The notes under the pieces are model-generated. The model saw only the letters and a list, made by a program, of their open reading frames with translations. It was not told the DNA's origin and made no database searches. Of a DNA stretch of 64,000 bases, positions 33,659 through 45,454 are shown piece after piece. Position 1 is the stretch's first letter, and each line of letters begins with the position of its first letter. The position numbers and the translations under genes were made by a program. The stretch comes from Filobasidium wieringae (lineage: Eukaryota; Basidiomycota; Tremellomycetes; Filobasidiales; Filobasidiaceae). The stretch is taken from contig BCIV01000012.1 of assembly GCA_001600055.1 (NCBI GenBank), positions 474 to 64,473 of the forward strand, written 5' to 3'.

Positions 33659-34480
33659 TCATTTCCACATTAATATGTCGCTGTGGCAGTAAGAGCAATT
33701 CAGAATCGACTCTTTGTAGTGTATTCGCAATAATGAGTCCACTGTACGAGGTTGCGTGTCGTACCATCCGCGCGTGATCTTTTTCGTCCGTATCAGGACT
33801 TGGTTGGTGTTCACATTCAGGTCGTTGCAACAAGAAATGTTTGATCGTCCGGGGGCGAATTATGGAGGTCTGTCCAGCGTGTTAGCTGGCTTTTTGATGG
33901 AGCGAATTGTGCTGATATCATTTCCCATTGAGGAACACGACGACATTGCTGACGTCTTTCTGGGTCAATTTCAACCTGGAGGACCAACTGGAGGATGAAG
34001 AGGATGGAGCAGATGACGACATCCTCCTCGCTCCTCGACCCAGAGGGTGTGGTGATGACATGGACAATCCGGATGAGCCACCACGACCGGCCATGGATCT
34101 CAGCCAAGATCTGCACTTCCACGTGGATGAGATCGATGCTTGTCCTCCACTGCTCCCGACTATCAAGCCTCCATCCCAAATTTACCCGTCTCGGGATATG
34201 GAAAACCCTCCTTTAATAGTTTTTGAGCCAGTGATCAGGGCTGATGCTACCACGCACTTGAGGAGGTCCAACGCTATCGCAGACCTCTCCATCCCTTGCA
34301 GGAGAAGACATGGTACGTCGGTACTGAAAGCGAAATGAAAGTATTATCATCTCCCTACACATCACCATCGGTCACTCGCTCTTTGCTTTCACTCTGGGGT
34401 CACTCGCTCAATCCTCCCACGCTTTAGTCTCCTGCTCGATCCTCTTGCTCTGTAGTCTCTTGGTTGGATCATCTCATTTC

Positions 34481-34506
34481 TCTCGTATCTCGTATCTCGT
34501 ATCTCG
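34481..34506 (+). repeat. TCTCGTA microsatellite
   Basis: 3.7 exact tandem copies of the 7-base unit TCTCGTA. Confidence 0.9.
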
Positions 34507-35655
34507 GTCAGAACCCCTCTTCCCCCGCCTCTCGGTTGTGTCATCTCGTTCTCTTTTCAGGAAGTCGTATAGAACGAATTGGATTGGCATCGCTTCTACC
34601 TCCGGGTTCAAAGGGAGACCTCCTAAACAGAGCCATTGGTATAACAATGATGGTGACCCATTGACCATCGTAGCCAAGCACTTCCAAATTCCGGCGGGCT
34701 TGACTTGTCGAGTGTGCGTTGCAAACACCGCCGCGACAACGAGTGTTTGACGCGATTGCGAATTCCAAACACAATATCGCTCCGAGTCGTTCAACGGTGA
34801 ATTTTGGCCTCCCAATCGCTTAGTGGTTGAGGCTTACAACGTATAGCTGATGCCCACGGTCGTGTGAAATGACTCTTTCTCGCCAACCTTTATATGTGTC
34901 GAGCTAAAATGTGCCTTTACGGTACTTGTGGGCCGGCATGCGGTTTCAGGAAGAAGGACCCGGCAGACTACTATTTGCCCCCCTGCCTTCCCGCTTGATC
35001 TCCAGCTACACGATATGTCCTCACCCTACAATCATTGATCTCGGCCACTTTGTCCCCTACATCGGGGTCGGTATGTCGCTTCTACTGTCCTCGCTTTCAT
35101 TGTCCTCGCTCCCACTGTCCTCCGCGTTCCCGCTCTCGTCTCCCTCGTAAGCGGTATTGTTCCCGCTCTCTTAATTCGCCTCGTAATGATTCCTCACTGC
35201 ATGAACAAATCCAAGAAACTCTGGGTCATATTCCTCGATCATCTCCATTCCGACGCTCTCAGAGCGAGGAGAAGGGAGTTCTGGAATCCATGTCCCCGAG
35301 ATCATCTACACATCTTCTCCAGCCGGCGATGAAGGAGCAGGCGTTGGGAAGCAGGCATCCGAGGTGCTGCGAGTAGGGGCACCGCAAGAGAGGGGAGACT
35401 GTTGGGAGGAGAAACATCTTCTCCATGCATGGACCTTGCAGGAGAGGGAGAGTCCGATCTCACGGGAAAGTTCGACTTCACGGGGGCACGGACGGTACTC
35501 GAAACCGAAATTACCAAAAACCACGCTCATGTAGCCGAAGAAAAACAACGCTCCACGAATCATATAACCAAAAACCGATCCCTAATCCAGACAACCTGAT
35601 CCCTAGCATACAACCTCAATACAACCCACAAACCCACAGACCCTGAAACCCATCC

Positions 35656-38257
35656 CTAATGCCCATCCCCCACCTCGATATGCGTCCAACTCGCTCCCGC
35701 CGCGCCTTTCGTCTTATCCTCGACCTTCCCCGCATGCCCGAACGCCGAATCCGGGTGCGTCTTGTTCGAACCGTTCCCCGCCCCCGTCACCCTCCTCGCC
35801 TGTTCTGCCACCCCGACGAGCAAGTCGAGGGGAGAGAACCCGGCCTTTTTCGAGGGGAGATGAGCGATAGGGGTCGAGGAGGGTCGGTACCGTTCTTCCT
35901 GGACGTAACGGGATTGGTTCGGGTGGTTCGGGTGATTCTGATGATGGTGATGAGCGTCCAACACGTCGCGATGTTCTTCCTGCTCCACCTTCATCCCCCC
36001 TCCGCCGGCGAGGTTCGGTCGGACCGGGTCCTCGTCCTCTGACATGTTCATCATGACCATATCCTCCCTCGCCGCATCGCCCATATCGAAATCCTCCTCC
36101 CTGACGAGATCCGTCAAGCTCGATCTCGCCGTCCCTGCCTCGTTCCCATGCCCATAGGCTCCATTCCCCAGCGAGGCCGAGGCCGAGGTCGAGGCCGTGT
36201 ACAGCCCGGACAGCCCGGACAGTGGGGGAGAAGCTTCCACCGCCAACTCGGAGTAAGAGTTGGACAACGTCGACGTGCGTTTCCGACGGGTAGGGTTGAC
36301 CCGTCCCGTCGTCGTCGTCGTCGTCGCTGTAGAGGTGGGGATGATCGTATTACCCGAATGTCGAGGAGAAGCGGTCATCCCCGCTTCCAACCTCCCTCCG
36401 GAGACGCGTACGGCCTGTTCCAAGTTCTGGATATAGTTGATCGCTACGTGCGTGCGTGGGGGGTATCAGCGACTACCTTGCGACCTCTGATGTACAGATC
36501 GCCGTGAGAAAACCGACCTTTCTGTAGAATAGCAGCCTTCGAATCCGCCGCAGTGGTCTCGGGCAGGATATTCCTCAACGTGGCGAACCCCCCGTTGATG
36601 CTCCTGGCGCGTATCACCGACCCAGGTCAACCATCATCCCATCTCAAAAAAAAAACCCCGAACCGAAGACGGGTCGCATAACTCACTCTCGTCTGCGTTG
36701 CTCGCACTGTAAATGGGCCAACCGTCTCACCGCCGTCGGGTCCATATCCCCCCTCCCTCCCGGTCCGCCACCCGCTGCCCCGCCCAGCTCGTCCAACTCG
36801 TCCCTCTCCCCCTCCTCTCCCTCGCCATCCCTCGCGCCCGCATAAACGCCAGCATAAACGCCAGCGTGACCGCCAGCGTGACCGTGCTCCGTAGGTCTCG
36901 TCACGTCCGAACTGGATCGTTTCTTGCGGGTCGTCGCCGCTCGGAAGAGCCGTTCAATGTTGCTCCCTCGTTTGGCGGGGTTGGGCGGGTTGGGGTTCGA
37001 ATTCGGGGTGGAGATGGAGGTGGAGGAGGTGAATCGGGTGAGGGAGGTTTCCCCGGAGACGGACCGGGCGAGTTGGTCGTTTGTCCCTTGAGATTGCGAT
37101 TGCGATTGCGAGTTCGACTGCGAACCCGAACCCTGATGCCCATTCCCATGGCCATGTCCATCGCCCCATCGACCGGGCAAGAAGAACCCGAACCTCGATT
37201 CCAGCGGCCCACTCGCAGGGCCCGGTAAGACCGGGAGGGAGACGGTGCTCTCCCACCTCCCATCCCCTCTCCCTTGCATCCTTTCCCTGTCCCTCTCTCG
37301 GTCCCTGTCCGACAACGACGACGTCCCCATGGTCAAAGCGGTCGGAGCGTCCCAAGTGAAACTAGGTCTCAGATCCCTCAACCCCCCTGGGCTAGGCAAG
37401 AGCAACGAACTGCTGGACGTGTTGGTAGAGGTGAACGCCGAGGCCGAGGCCGAGGCGGAGCTCAGGGTGTTCCGTCCCCCCTCGCTCGGCAGTAAAGTAT
37501 CCTTCGCGTTGGCGTTGGCGTTCGTGTTGGTGTTCGTGTTGGTGGTGGTGGTGGTGGAACTGTAGGGAGAAGAAGCCAAGCTGGAGACGGAGTAGGAGTG
37601 TTGCCTCGCCCTTCTCGATGGACCGGCCGATGACCCCGCCTGTCCCTGGGCTTGTGAGCGAGAACCGGACTCGTACGTCCTCAAGGGGGGGAGAAGGAGT
37701 CCTCCTACCGCATCATCCTCTTCCTGCGCCTGAGCGTGCGCCTGCGTGTGAGCGTTGTGGGTGCGAGCGGAGGAGGAGAAGATGGACATGATCCGATCTT
37801 TCGATCCGGTCAAACGGGGCGGTTGTGGGTGTGGTTGAGAGTCCTCCCTGTTCAGTTCGGCGTGGCGGGAGGTGGTGGTGGTATAATGTTGCTGCTGGTG
37901 TTGCTGGTGGTGGTGCGGTTGTTGCGGGTGAGCGTTCCCATCCGTCCTTCCCACACTCGTATACTCCCCATCATGTCGGATGCTAGGCAAGAAGACCCCC
38001 TGCCCCTGCCTCTCGTCGTCGTCGTCGTCGTACGCTGAGAACGCGGCATCCCGAGGGACACGCCCGTGGTGTGGATAGGCGTTGAGCGGGTGTGGGTGTG
38101 GATGGGGATGAGGACTGGTGATGGACAACCTGGCCATGGCGCTGTAGCTGCCGAGCGGGGTGGTGGTGGTCATCGCAGGGTGGATGCAGGGTCGATGTCG
38201 ACGTGGATGAGGAGGGGAAATTGGGACGATACAATTGGAACGATGCAAACTGGCCAA
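35656..38257 (-). CDS. bHLH transcription factor, low-complexity rich
   Basis: The bHLH domain is formed across an intron: RRLAHLQCEQRRRE (end of the long exon near 36690) joins SINGGFATLRNILPETTAAD, then SKAAILQKAINYIQNLEQAV. The basic region has the Glu and Arg that contact CANNTG, and the pattern is closest to factors binding CACGTG. The N-terminal 500 residues are unstructured, with runs such as HPHPHPHP, TNTNTNTNANANANA, SASASASA and SQSQSQSQ and poly-Asp. The C-terminal part has acidic stretches and ends THIEVGDGH at 35656. Three or more exons. The start is either 38257 (MASLHRSN) or 38173 (MTTTTPLG). A CACGTGAC box lies upstream, between this gene and the neighbouring Rab escort gene, so autoregulation is conceivable. 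Confidence 0.87.
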
Positions 38258-38443
38258 CTGGACGATCGGCCGACTTGAGCGCTCCGACGATCATTCTCGA
38301 CAGCTGATACAACTGACAACGGACCACGCGCTGACCACGAACAGAGCGTAGACTCCCGGTACCTATCCCTCTCCACCCGCCAGCCACGCCCCACCGGGCC
38401 CACATCTGTCCCCGCTCCCGCTCCCCGCCAGTATCCCCGCCCA

Positions 38444-38452
38444 CCACGTGAC
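38444..38452. promoter_or_regulatory. E-box CCACGTGAC upstream of the bHLH gene
   Basis: The CACGTG core sits within the 263-base spacer between the bHLH start and the Rab escort protein stop. Confidence 0.4.
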
Positions 38453-38519
38453 CCCGACGCCCGAGCACGCTCTCACAATCCACCGAGCGCACACACACAC
38501 GTCCATGCAGACACTTCAC

Positions 38520-40906
38520 CTACTCCTCCTCCTCCTCCCCCGGCTGCCCCTCCTCCCGATCATCCTCCCCCCTCCGCAAGACCCCCACCCCGAGCGCAGA
38601 TAAAACCCGCTCAGCCACCTCGACCTCGAAATCCATCCCTTCCAGCCAGTCCGGCGGCATCCCCCTCGACGACACCCTCCCCCTCTCCGCACGTGGCGAC
38701 GACAGCGACGACGAGGACGGGGACGCGCGCTCGGGGGAGAGATCCGCCGATAAAAGCTCCCTACGAGGACGACGACGGGATCGGATGAGACGCACCGTTC
38801 TGTCGAGGCAGATGATTCGCTCGTCCTCCCTGTCCTCCTCGTCCTGCTCGTTATCGTCAACCTCCTCGTCCTCCTCGACCTCCTCGCCGTCGTCCTCGCC
38901 GTGGTCGACCTGAAACGAGGACCCCTCCTTCTCGAAAAAAGCCTCGAACAACGTCCCTCGCTCCCCTCGCTCCCCCTCGTCCCCCTCGTCCGTCCCAGGG
39001 TAAAACCGCCTCAACACCTCCCTCGCCTCAATCCCAGCACAACTCTCGATATACATCACATCTATCCCCCCGCCCAACCAAACCATACGTCCCATCTCAG
39101 CGTCTCGGCGCAAGATCTACTTGGTCCTCACACGCGCGGGACTCACATTGGTCTTCCGGACAACACCCCGTTCCCGCTCCGGTGATTAATACCCTGGTCA
39201 CTCCCTTGTCGTTATAAGATGGACCCTGATCGGATGGACCCTTCTCGGAAACGCCCTTATCCCTCTCGGTCCCCGCTTGGTCCGATGGGATGACGATCAA
39301 GATCACATCGTCCTCCACATCCACATCCACATCCACATCACCTAGGGTCATCCCTGATGGCTCCCCCGCTTGCTCCGCCGCCGCGCCTTGCACGGGTGAA
39401 CGAGAAGGGGTGGAAAAAACCTCCCGTACGCTCGGAGGGAGGGAGGGGAGGATGGCTATGCAACAGGAGACCGTTCGAGTCTTCCTCTCCCTCCCCTGCT
39501 CCTCCCGTGTTCGTGCCGGTGTTCGTGGGCGTGCCCGTGGGCGTGGGCGTGGTTGATAAACCGACCCCAACCGGCCCAAGTTTCCCCGAGTGGTGATCAT
39601 TCGTCGCGCCCTAACCGTCTGGTCTTTCAATCTCAGCCAGACCCCCTCCTTGCCCTCCTCTCCCTCTCCCTCTCCCTTCCCCTCGCCCCCAACCCGAAGC
39701 TCCCCGACCCGCGCCTCCTCCCCCAACACATAAACCCCGCCAAAGACCGCACAGGCCCGGCAGAAAGCCTGGACGATCTCCCCCACCCCTCCGTACTGCG
39801 CGACGAGGAAGGACGAGTGCGGGGAGTACCGGCCCAGCGAGAGGAGGTAGGTTTGCAGCCGGGTCAGGGTCGGGGCGGTTGGGTCTGGCGAGGGTTGGCG
39901 AAGATGAGGGAGATGAGGGAGATTCGGGGGGTGCGTTTTAGCGGTTCAGGGGGGAGAGAACGAGCAGGTGAGTAGGTGAGTGAGTGAGTGAGTCGAGTGG
40001 ATGAGTCGAGGGGAGGATGGACGGACGGACCTTGTAAACTGTCACAATGAGCTAGACCGAACGTGATATCCCGCGCCATCGAGGGGGAGATCTGGAACGT
40101 CTCTTGTAAGAACGAGTAGAAGGGGGTGTCTTCTTTCCCTATCGATGAGAGATGAAAAGCGGAAAGGTTGCAGATTCCCATCGACATATCGTACAATCAG
40201 TATAATTATTTCCACACAGCCCAAGAATGAATCGAATCGAATCGAATCGAATTGCGTTCTCACCTGCCAGCAGGACGTCCCCCCGGTCCAGGTGGAGGAC
40301 GAACATGAGAAACTTCATGAGTTTACGTTTTTCCAGCAGGGTCATGGAGGTGTCCCTGAAGACTTGTCCTTTCGTGCTCGGTACCTTTTTCAAGCGGTAG
40401 CCCGGTCCCTCTGAGCTCCCGGGCCCACTGGAACTGCTGGCGATCCCTACCGCATCGACAACCCGGAACCCGATGTACCCACTCACCCCGCTCGTCACTA
40501 ACAACTCGATCAGCCTTCCACGAGCGGGTACGACCCCCGGTTGGAGTGAGAGGGCGTAACGTCTCCCCTGCCCTCCCTCCGTCACCCTATGCTCGAAGTC
40601 TGCGTACGGGGAACCGGCCGGTTGCGGGGGGAACGAGAAGGAGGACGAGGGGAGGGAAGGGAGATGACTGAGTAGTTCGGGGATCGTCAGGGAGGCATGA
40701 CGGGGTCCACCGTACAGGGGGAACGGATCGATGTGTAACACCTTTTGCGAAGATTTGGCCAGTGATCTGTTGGACGTACGAACTGATGGGCTGGCCTGAC
40801 GATTAGCGTGGAGGGACTGTCGGGCTTACGCTGCGATGATACTCTCTGCTAAGCCTGTGCCGAGCACTATTGTGTCGAATTCCGTTTGGTCCAGTGGGGA
40901 GTCCAT
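38520..40906 (-). CDS. MRS6: Rab escort protein (Rab GGTase component A)
   Basis: Presents newly made Rab GTPases to geranylgeranyl transferase II and delivers them to membranes. The start at 40906 reads MDSPLDQTEFDTIVLGTGLA, spliced within the ADP-binding-like motif (ESIIAA to ASPS), then VLHIDPFPLYGG. These are the first sequence-conserved regions of the GDI/REP superfamily. Further blocks: LTSGVSGYIGFRVVDA-like in VTSGVSGYIGFRVVDA, QVFRDTSMTLLEKRKLMKFL, EDTPFYSFLQETFQISPSMA with DITFGLAHCDS, and GEIVQAFCRACAVFGGVYVL near 39750. The C-terminal half (39100-38520) is acidic and ends GEEEEE, without a prenylation motif. The long insertion after VYVLGEEARVGE favours REP over the shorter GDI. 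At least seven exons. Confidence 0.87.
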
Positions 40907-41165
40907 CTTCGAGGGTAATTCTTTGGGAGGTCGGTGGAGAGAGTCAGTTTGGGCCTCCAAGTAGAGGGATCTGGCGAGGCTGGGCGACAGATCGAGAGGA
41001 GATGGTCGATGTTCAGGGAGGAGGGAGGGAGGTCTGGATGGATGTAGGATATCACCTCGATAACGCATATGCTGGCGTCATCCACAAACAACCTCGACAT
41101 CACCTCTTCCCCTTCGTCGACTGTACTCTCAATGCACACACACCCCTCGTCTTAACCCCTTCACC
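40907..41165. promoter_or_regulatory. Bidirectional promoter of the Rab escort and SNF8 genes
   Basis: Only 259 bases separate two divergent start codons, so the genes must share or overlap promoter sequence. Both encode membrane-traffic proteins. Confidence 0.5.
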
Positions 41166-41924
41166 ATGCGCAGAGGAGCAGGCATCTCGGCCCTTTCCAG
41201 GCATACAACTTCCACAGCCCAATATGCTTCTCTCTCCAACACGATCTCCTCCCAACAACTAACGGATCTGTCCTCCCAGCTGGACTCTTTCCGGACGGCG
41301 TTGCTGGCATTCTCCAAAGCCCATTCGGGGGATATCAAGAAAGACCCCGCACTGAGGCATCAGTTCCAGAAGATGTGCGCTGCGATCGGCGTAGACCCTT
41401 TGGTGGGATCGGGGGGGAAGTGGAGGTCGGGATTCTGGGGGGATATGTTGGGGATGAGCGATTGGACGTACGAACTCGCCGTCCAACTCGTCGATATCTG
41501 CGTCTCCACCCGGGATCGGAACGGCGGGATGATAGAGCTTTCCGACCTTTTACGTCGATTACATCTACTGAGGCGTGAACCCGAGGGGACCATCTCCCCC
41601 GAAGACGTCTCCCGCGCTATCAAACTCCTCAAACCCTTGGGCGCGGGGTACGAACTCCTCCCCCTCTCTTCCTCGACCTACATCCGTTCCGTCCCTTCCG
41701 AACTATCAACGGACCAAGCCGCTCTCCTCGCCTACGCAGGGGACCATTCGGGCCGCTTGAACGAGAGAAAAGTCATCCAGGATCTAGGATGGGGGGAGGT
41801 CAGGACGAGGTCGGCGTTCGATACGATGTGCAAGAGGGATGGGTTGGCTTGGATCGATGAGCAGGGGGAGGAAGGGCTGGAGATTTGGGTCCCTTCCACG
41901 ATGAGCTGGAACGAGGCTTTGTGA
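41166..41924 (+). CDS. SNF8: ESCRT-II subunit SNF8/VPS22
   Basis: A subunit of ESCRT-II, which sorts ubiquitinated cargo into multivesicular endosomes. The single open frame gives 252 residues, the normal family length. It begins MRRGAGISALSRHTTSTAQY. The EAP30 domain is clear: FQKMCAAIGVDPLVG, MLGMSDWTYELAVQLVDICV, STRDRNGGMIELSDLLRRLH, then the C-terminal winged helices with SRAIKLLKPLGAGYELL, VIQDLGWGEVRTRSAFDTMC and KRDGLAWIDEQGE. It is intronless, unusual in this intron-rich window. Confidence 0.95.
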   Translation: MRRGAGISALSRHTTSTAQYASLSNTISSQQLTDLSSQLDSFRTALLAFSKAHSGDIKKDPALRHQFQKMCAAIGVDPLVGSGGKWRSGFWGDMLGMSDWTYELAVQLVDICVSTRDRNGGMIELSDLLRRLHLLRREPEGTISPEDVSRAIKLLKPLGAGYELLPLSSSTYIRSVPSELSTDQAALLAYAGDHSGRLNERKVIQDLGWGEVRTRSAFDTMCKRDGLAWIDEQGEEGLEIWVPSTMSWNEAL

Positions 41925-42712
41925 CGGGCATAGACGGTTCGCCGGATCGACTTCGATCAGGCTGCCCGGTCGGACCTTGAACTGCGGGAACCGAGCTGGC
42001 ACACGGTACAGCAGGCATTACCGCACTCCAACGTTTCTCCATGTACCAGACATTCTGGACCAGCTCCAAGCGCTCGAACCCGCCCGAATCAGTATCTCTA
42101 CAAACATCGATGTCCCATCCACTTAGCCCCCACGGCTTTTCCTGCATCCACGACATTCCCTTCCCGATCAGTCAGCGGGCCGCAAACTGTATATATTCAA
42201 TAGTCGATGGAGAGACAACTGGGGGCGAAATATCGTCATGAAAACAAAGATCCTGCCAATTCGACCCCGTCCAGAAGGCTACTCTCTCGGATCAGCCACA
42301 CAACGCTTTGGTTTCAACGATACCCTGTCCCCCTATGATGGGCAAATGCGGTAGCGACCAGCACTCTTCTCAGTGCTCAGGTTTGCATCACTTGGCAGAC
42401 TGGAGATGGAGTGTGCCGAAATATACGTTTGAGGCAGGGAAGACTTTGTAGCATGCTTCATACCTTTGCTTGGGAACCGAGCCGCCGTTAATCCGACTGC
42501 GGAAGAGTCACTCGACAAATGGAGACCTGACGAGCTATCAGTAGATATGACGGGTCAGAATGGGGTGGATTCTTGATAGTAGCATGCATGTCTATATTCA
42601 TCATCCTCTCTGCTATTGCTCTCCGTGGCTCTTTTTCCTTGTTTCAATTGATGTACAATCTGACTCGTCACAACTCTGAAATCGTCAGGCAGGTATCTAC
42701 GCTTCCCCAGAC
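41925..42712. other. Convergent intergenic region
   Basis: About 790 bases between the SNF8 stop and the stop of the glycosidase gene. I see no supported gene. Confidence 0.45.
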
Positions 42713-44801
42713 TCATGCGTATCCCATCTGTCTAAGCAACAGAGCCGGGGTACAGGACCAAGCATGGCAGAATCTAGGTCATAGAGCAAGCGTTTAGCCG
42801 ATCGGTCAGCGAGACGATCTTCGCTGGCCGTTACTGACGAATTAGAGTGCAGGTCGCCGTATGGCGAGACGCGCGGGTTGAGGGGATCCCATGCTTCGAA
42901 AAAGGTCTCTGCTCCTGCATCGATCTGATCCGTCGATACGTCTTAGTATGTCGAATATGATCCCTAGGTATTCTCGAATCACATACCATGGAACCCCAAT
43001 ACTGCTTGATATGCTTGAGCGCAAGATCTGGGAGGTCCGCTTGGATGAATGCCTCGCATAGCTGATGGAAGCACGGAATTAGAGATGTATAACGCGGTCC
43101 GAGTCCGGAAGAGACGAACGTAATGGTGCAGGTAGGGTGTCATCCCAGTCACGCTACCCTTCTTTGTATAAGCCACTTGCAAAGCCTTTTGCGCGATATG
43201 TTTCTCTTCCACCACACCTGCGATGACTGCCCAGGCGTTACTGGCCCAGCTGACCTGTCTTTCAGGACCGCTTATGAATACCCCTTGTTCCTCGTCAAAG
43301 TAGTGCTTGCGGTTCGCAGCGACAAGCTTCGAGATGACCGAGGTTACAGGTTCGTCCTGGATCGCGCTTCCTATGCTGTAAGACGGTTCCTCTAGGCCTA
43401 GAAGAGCTGCGAGGTCCTTCACGGCCTTCAAGCAGTAAACCATGATGGAATGCTCGGCAGCTTCCTTGTCTAGAGTAGGTTCCCCTGCAGTATGTTACGA
43501 GTGAGCGGAAGTTCGTTGCGACGGAGAGGTATCGCTTACAATCCACGAAATGCCATCCCGAACCACCGTCAGCCATATCCCTAGTCGGGATCTCGTACCT
43601 CAGATCACTTGTGTAATTCGATGCGAAAAACTTGAACTGCTTTGCAGCAATAGGGTACAAGTCTTTTCCAGTCTCGGTATCACCAGAAGCTTGAACATAA
43701 TCAAGCAGCGTCGAGGCAAACAGCATGGCGTAGTCAACTAGCGTAAAGGTCAGCTAGTTGGCTTAGTCTTTCTCTTAAACTATATGCCTCTACTCACCGA
43801 TACTGTTTCCTCCAAACTTGGGTTCTGGCTTTTCATATACACAAGCGCATAGCAAACCTTCGTCGTCGAATGGAAGTCCAGCGAAAAGGTAGAGACAGCG
43901 TTTCGCCAGGTCGTAATCCTTGAATGTTACGTATGAACATGCAGCTTGCAGACGCAGATCTCCGATCCACAATCTCATGTCTCTTCTGGGACCATCCTCG
44001 TATACAGTCTGCATATAATTCCGAAGCGTTTTCAGACTCGCTCGATCGATGGCCTGGAGTAGCGCCTTGTCCTCCATGCCAAGGTCGCTACCGGTCTTGG
44101 AAAACGTCAGACCTGGTGGATCTTCGAAAGACGCAGAGGTGACGGCGTGTGCTTTGAGTTTGGAAAACTTGACTTTGAATCGTAAAGAGGTAGATATGAC
44201 CTCTATCTTTACGTATCTAAAAGCGTGACGCCGTGGCATATAGACAGTCTCGGGAAGGTAATCGACGCTAAACCGTTGAAGAAGAGCCAGAGTATCTATG
44301 CACTCAGCGCTAGCCTTTCGTCGTTCGCAACAGATTGTACTGACTTGATGATCTCGTCGGGCAACCAACTTGGACTGATCCAAGCTCTGTCAGGGGTTTC
44401 GAAAGCACTCATGCGATGAGTCGACGCATTCCTCAGAGGAGAGACGGAAGAACCTACTTGTAATTGTCGAAACTCTCAGCGACGTCGTTCAAGACTTCGC
44501 CAAAGGTGATCCGAAGACGACAAGGAGCATCGGCGGGTTCTATACCCGTAAGAACAGATTCGATATGGAACTCTAGATAACCAGCTCGATGCCCCGAAAA
44601 GTCAAAGATGACTTGTTCGCCCACTCCCAGAGCTTGAGACTCTTCTCCTGATACCGCATCGACCGCTTTCCATCCCATGACTGATGATTCGTCCTTCTCT
44701 ACTCTGACGATGGCAGTAGGGGTTTCGATTTTTCGATTGAGCTCGGGTTTCAGCTTGGCCGCAATTTCGAGAAAGCGAGCATTCTGGCTACCAGGAATCA
44801 T
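42713..44801 (-). CDS. GH78-like alpha-L-rhamnosidase-type glycosidase
   Basis: A six-hairpin glycosidase of the bacterial-type alpha-L-rhamnosidase group, expected to release rhamnose or a similar sugar from glycosides. The start at 44801 opens MIPGSQNARFLEIAAKLKPE. A jelly-roll N-terminal part includes VIFDFSGHRAGYLEFHIES and PRRHAFRYVKIEVISTS. The catalytic block reads ASLKTLRNYMQTVYEDGPRR and DMRLWIGDLRLQAACSYVTF (the RDxRLWIGD motif near 44000). DYDLAKRCLYLFAGLP, DMADGGSGWHFVDW, QVSWASNAWAVIAGVV and AGAETFFEAWDPLNP follow, and the final exon reads FCHAWSCTPALLLRQMGYA, ending at 42713. Every splice I checked kept the frame. No signal peptide was seen, so it is probably intracellular, with import by the adjacent transporter. 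Confidence 0.87.
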
Positions 44802-45454
44802 ATTGGAAGGTTGGAACTAATTGAAGTTGTGAGAGTGTAGCAGAGGTCTTTCAGAAGCGTAAGTGGCCTAAGTTTCCGTTAGGGTGGATAGCAACTTGTT
44901 TTGTTGTTTTGTAGTTTTGATGAGGAGTTGGAAGATCATGAAAGATGAATCGCACTTGAAACCCGATTGAAGTCAAGTCCACACCGGGAGATTAATTACA
45001 CCGCTGATCGCCGACTGATCACCTGAGACTTCTTGATCAACCGCACGTCGGCCTATTATTGCCATTCTCGGTGCCTGTCTGATCATCTCTGCCAATAGAC
45101 GGATGTACAATACCTTAAGATTCAGATTCTCATTCGCCCATCCATCGAGGGTTACGCAGTTTAGCGGTGGCCTATCACCATTCGCTACATTGACCTAACG
45201 AGCCTAATGGCATTTAACGGTGCATCTTTGATCCATGCCGGTGTTCGGGACCAGTTCTCGATCGGGTCTGCCGCAAATTACGTACACAGCTGCTCGCTCT
45301 GGCGCGTTTTACGATGAAGAAACAGGTGCTCTGTAGTCGTATATAGCTGAGCTTTCAATCTACGAACCTCTTGTCGACAATCAGATTGGTCTTGATTATA
45401 CCTCATAGCTGATCTCACCTTCACCAATCATTGCAAAGGAGTGTCTGCAGCATT
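44802..45454. promoter_or_regulatory. Shared divergent promoter of the GH78-like and MFS genes
   Basis: These 653 bases separate the start codons of a glycosidase and a sugar transporter running in opposite directions. CGG-containing stretches are present but no clean palindrome like that at 16471 was found. Confidence 0.4.

Larger units (their letters stand above)
33506..35655. other. Gene-poor region with short repeats
   Basis: About 2.1 kb with no gene I can support. An open frame at 33928-34338 (plus) is acidic and proline-rich but has no recognisable motif or clean gene structure. The region holds a 26-base tandem duplication, a 7-base microsatellite and three loose copies of TGTCCTCGCT with pyrimidine-rich spacers near 35085-35125. 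It could be decayed coding or transposon sequence. Confidence 0.4.

Noticed and set aside
36713..37565. Plus-strand open frames of 90-170 codons across the bHLH gene
   Set aside because: They are antisense to a gene with a clear bHLH domain; GC-rich, Ser/Pro-biased codons keep opposite frames open.
39290..39975. Plus-strand open frames opposite the Rab escort protein
   Set aside because: Antisense shadows, Arg/Pro-rich and without any domain.
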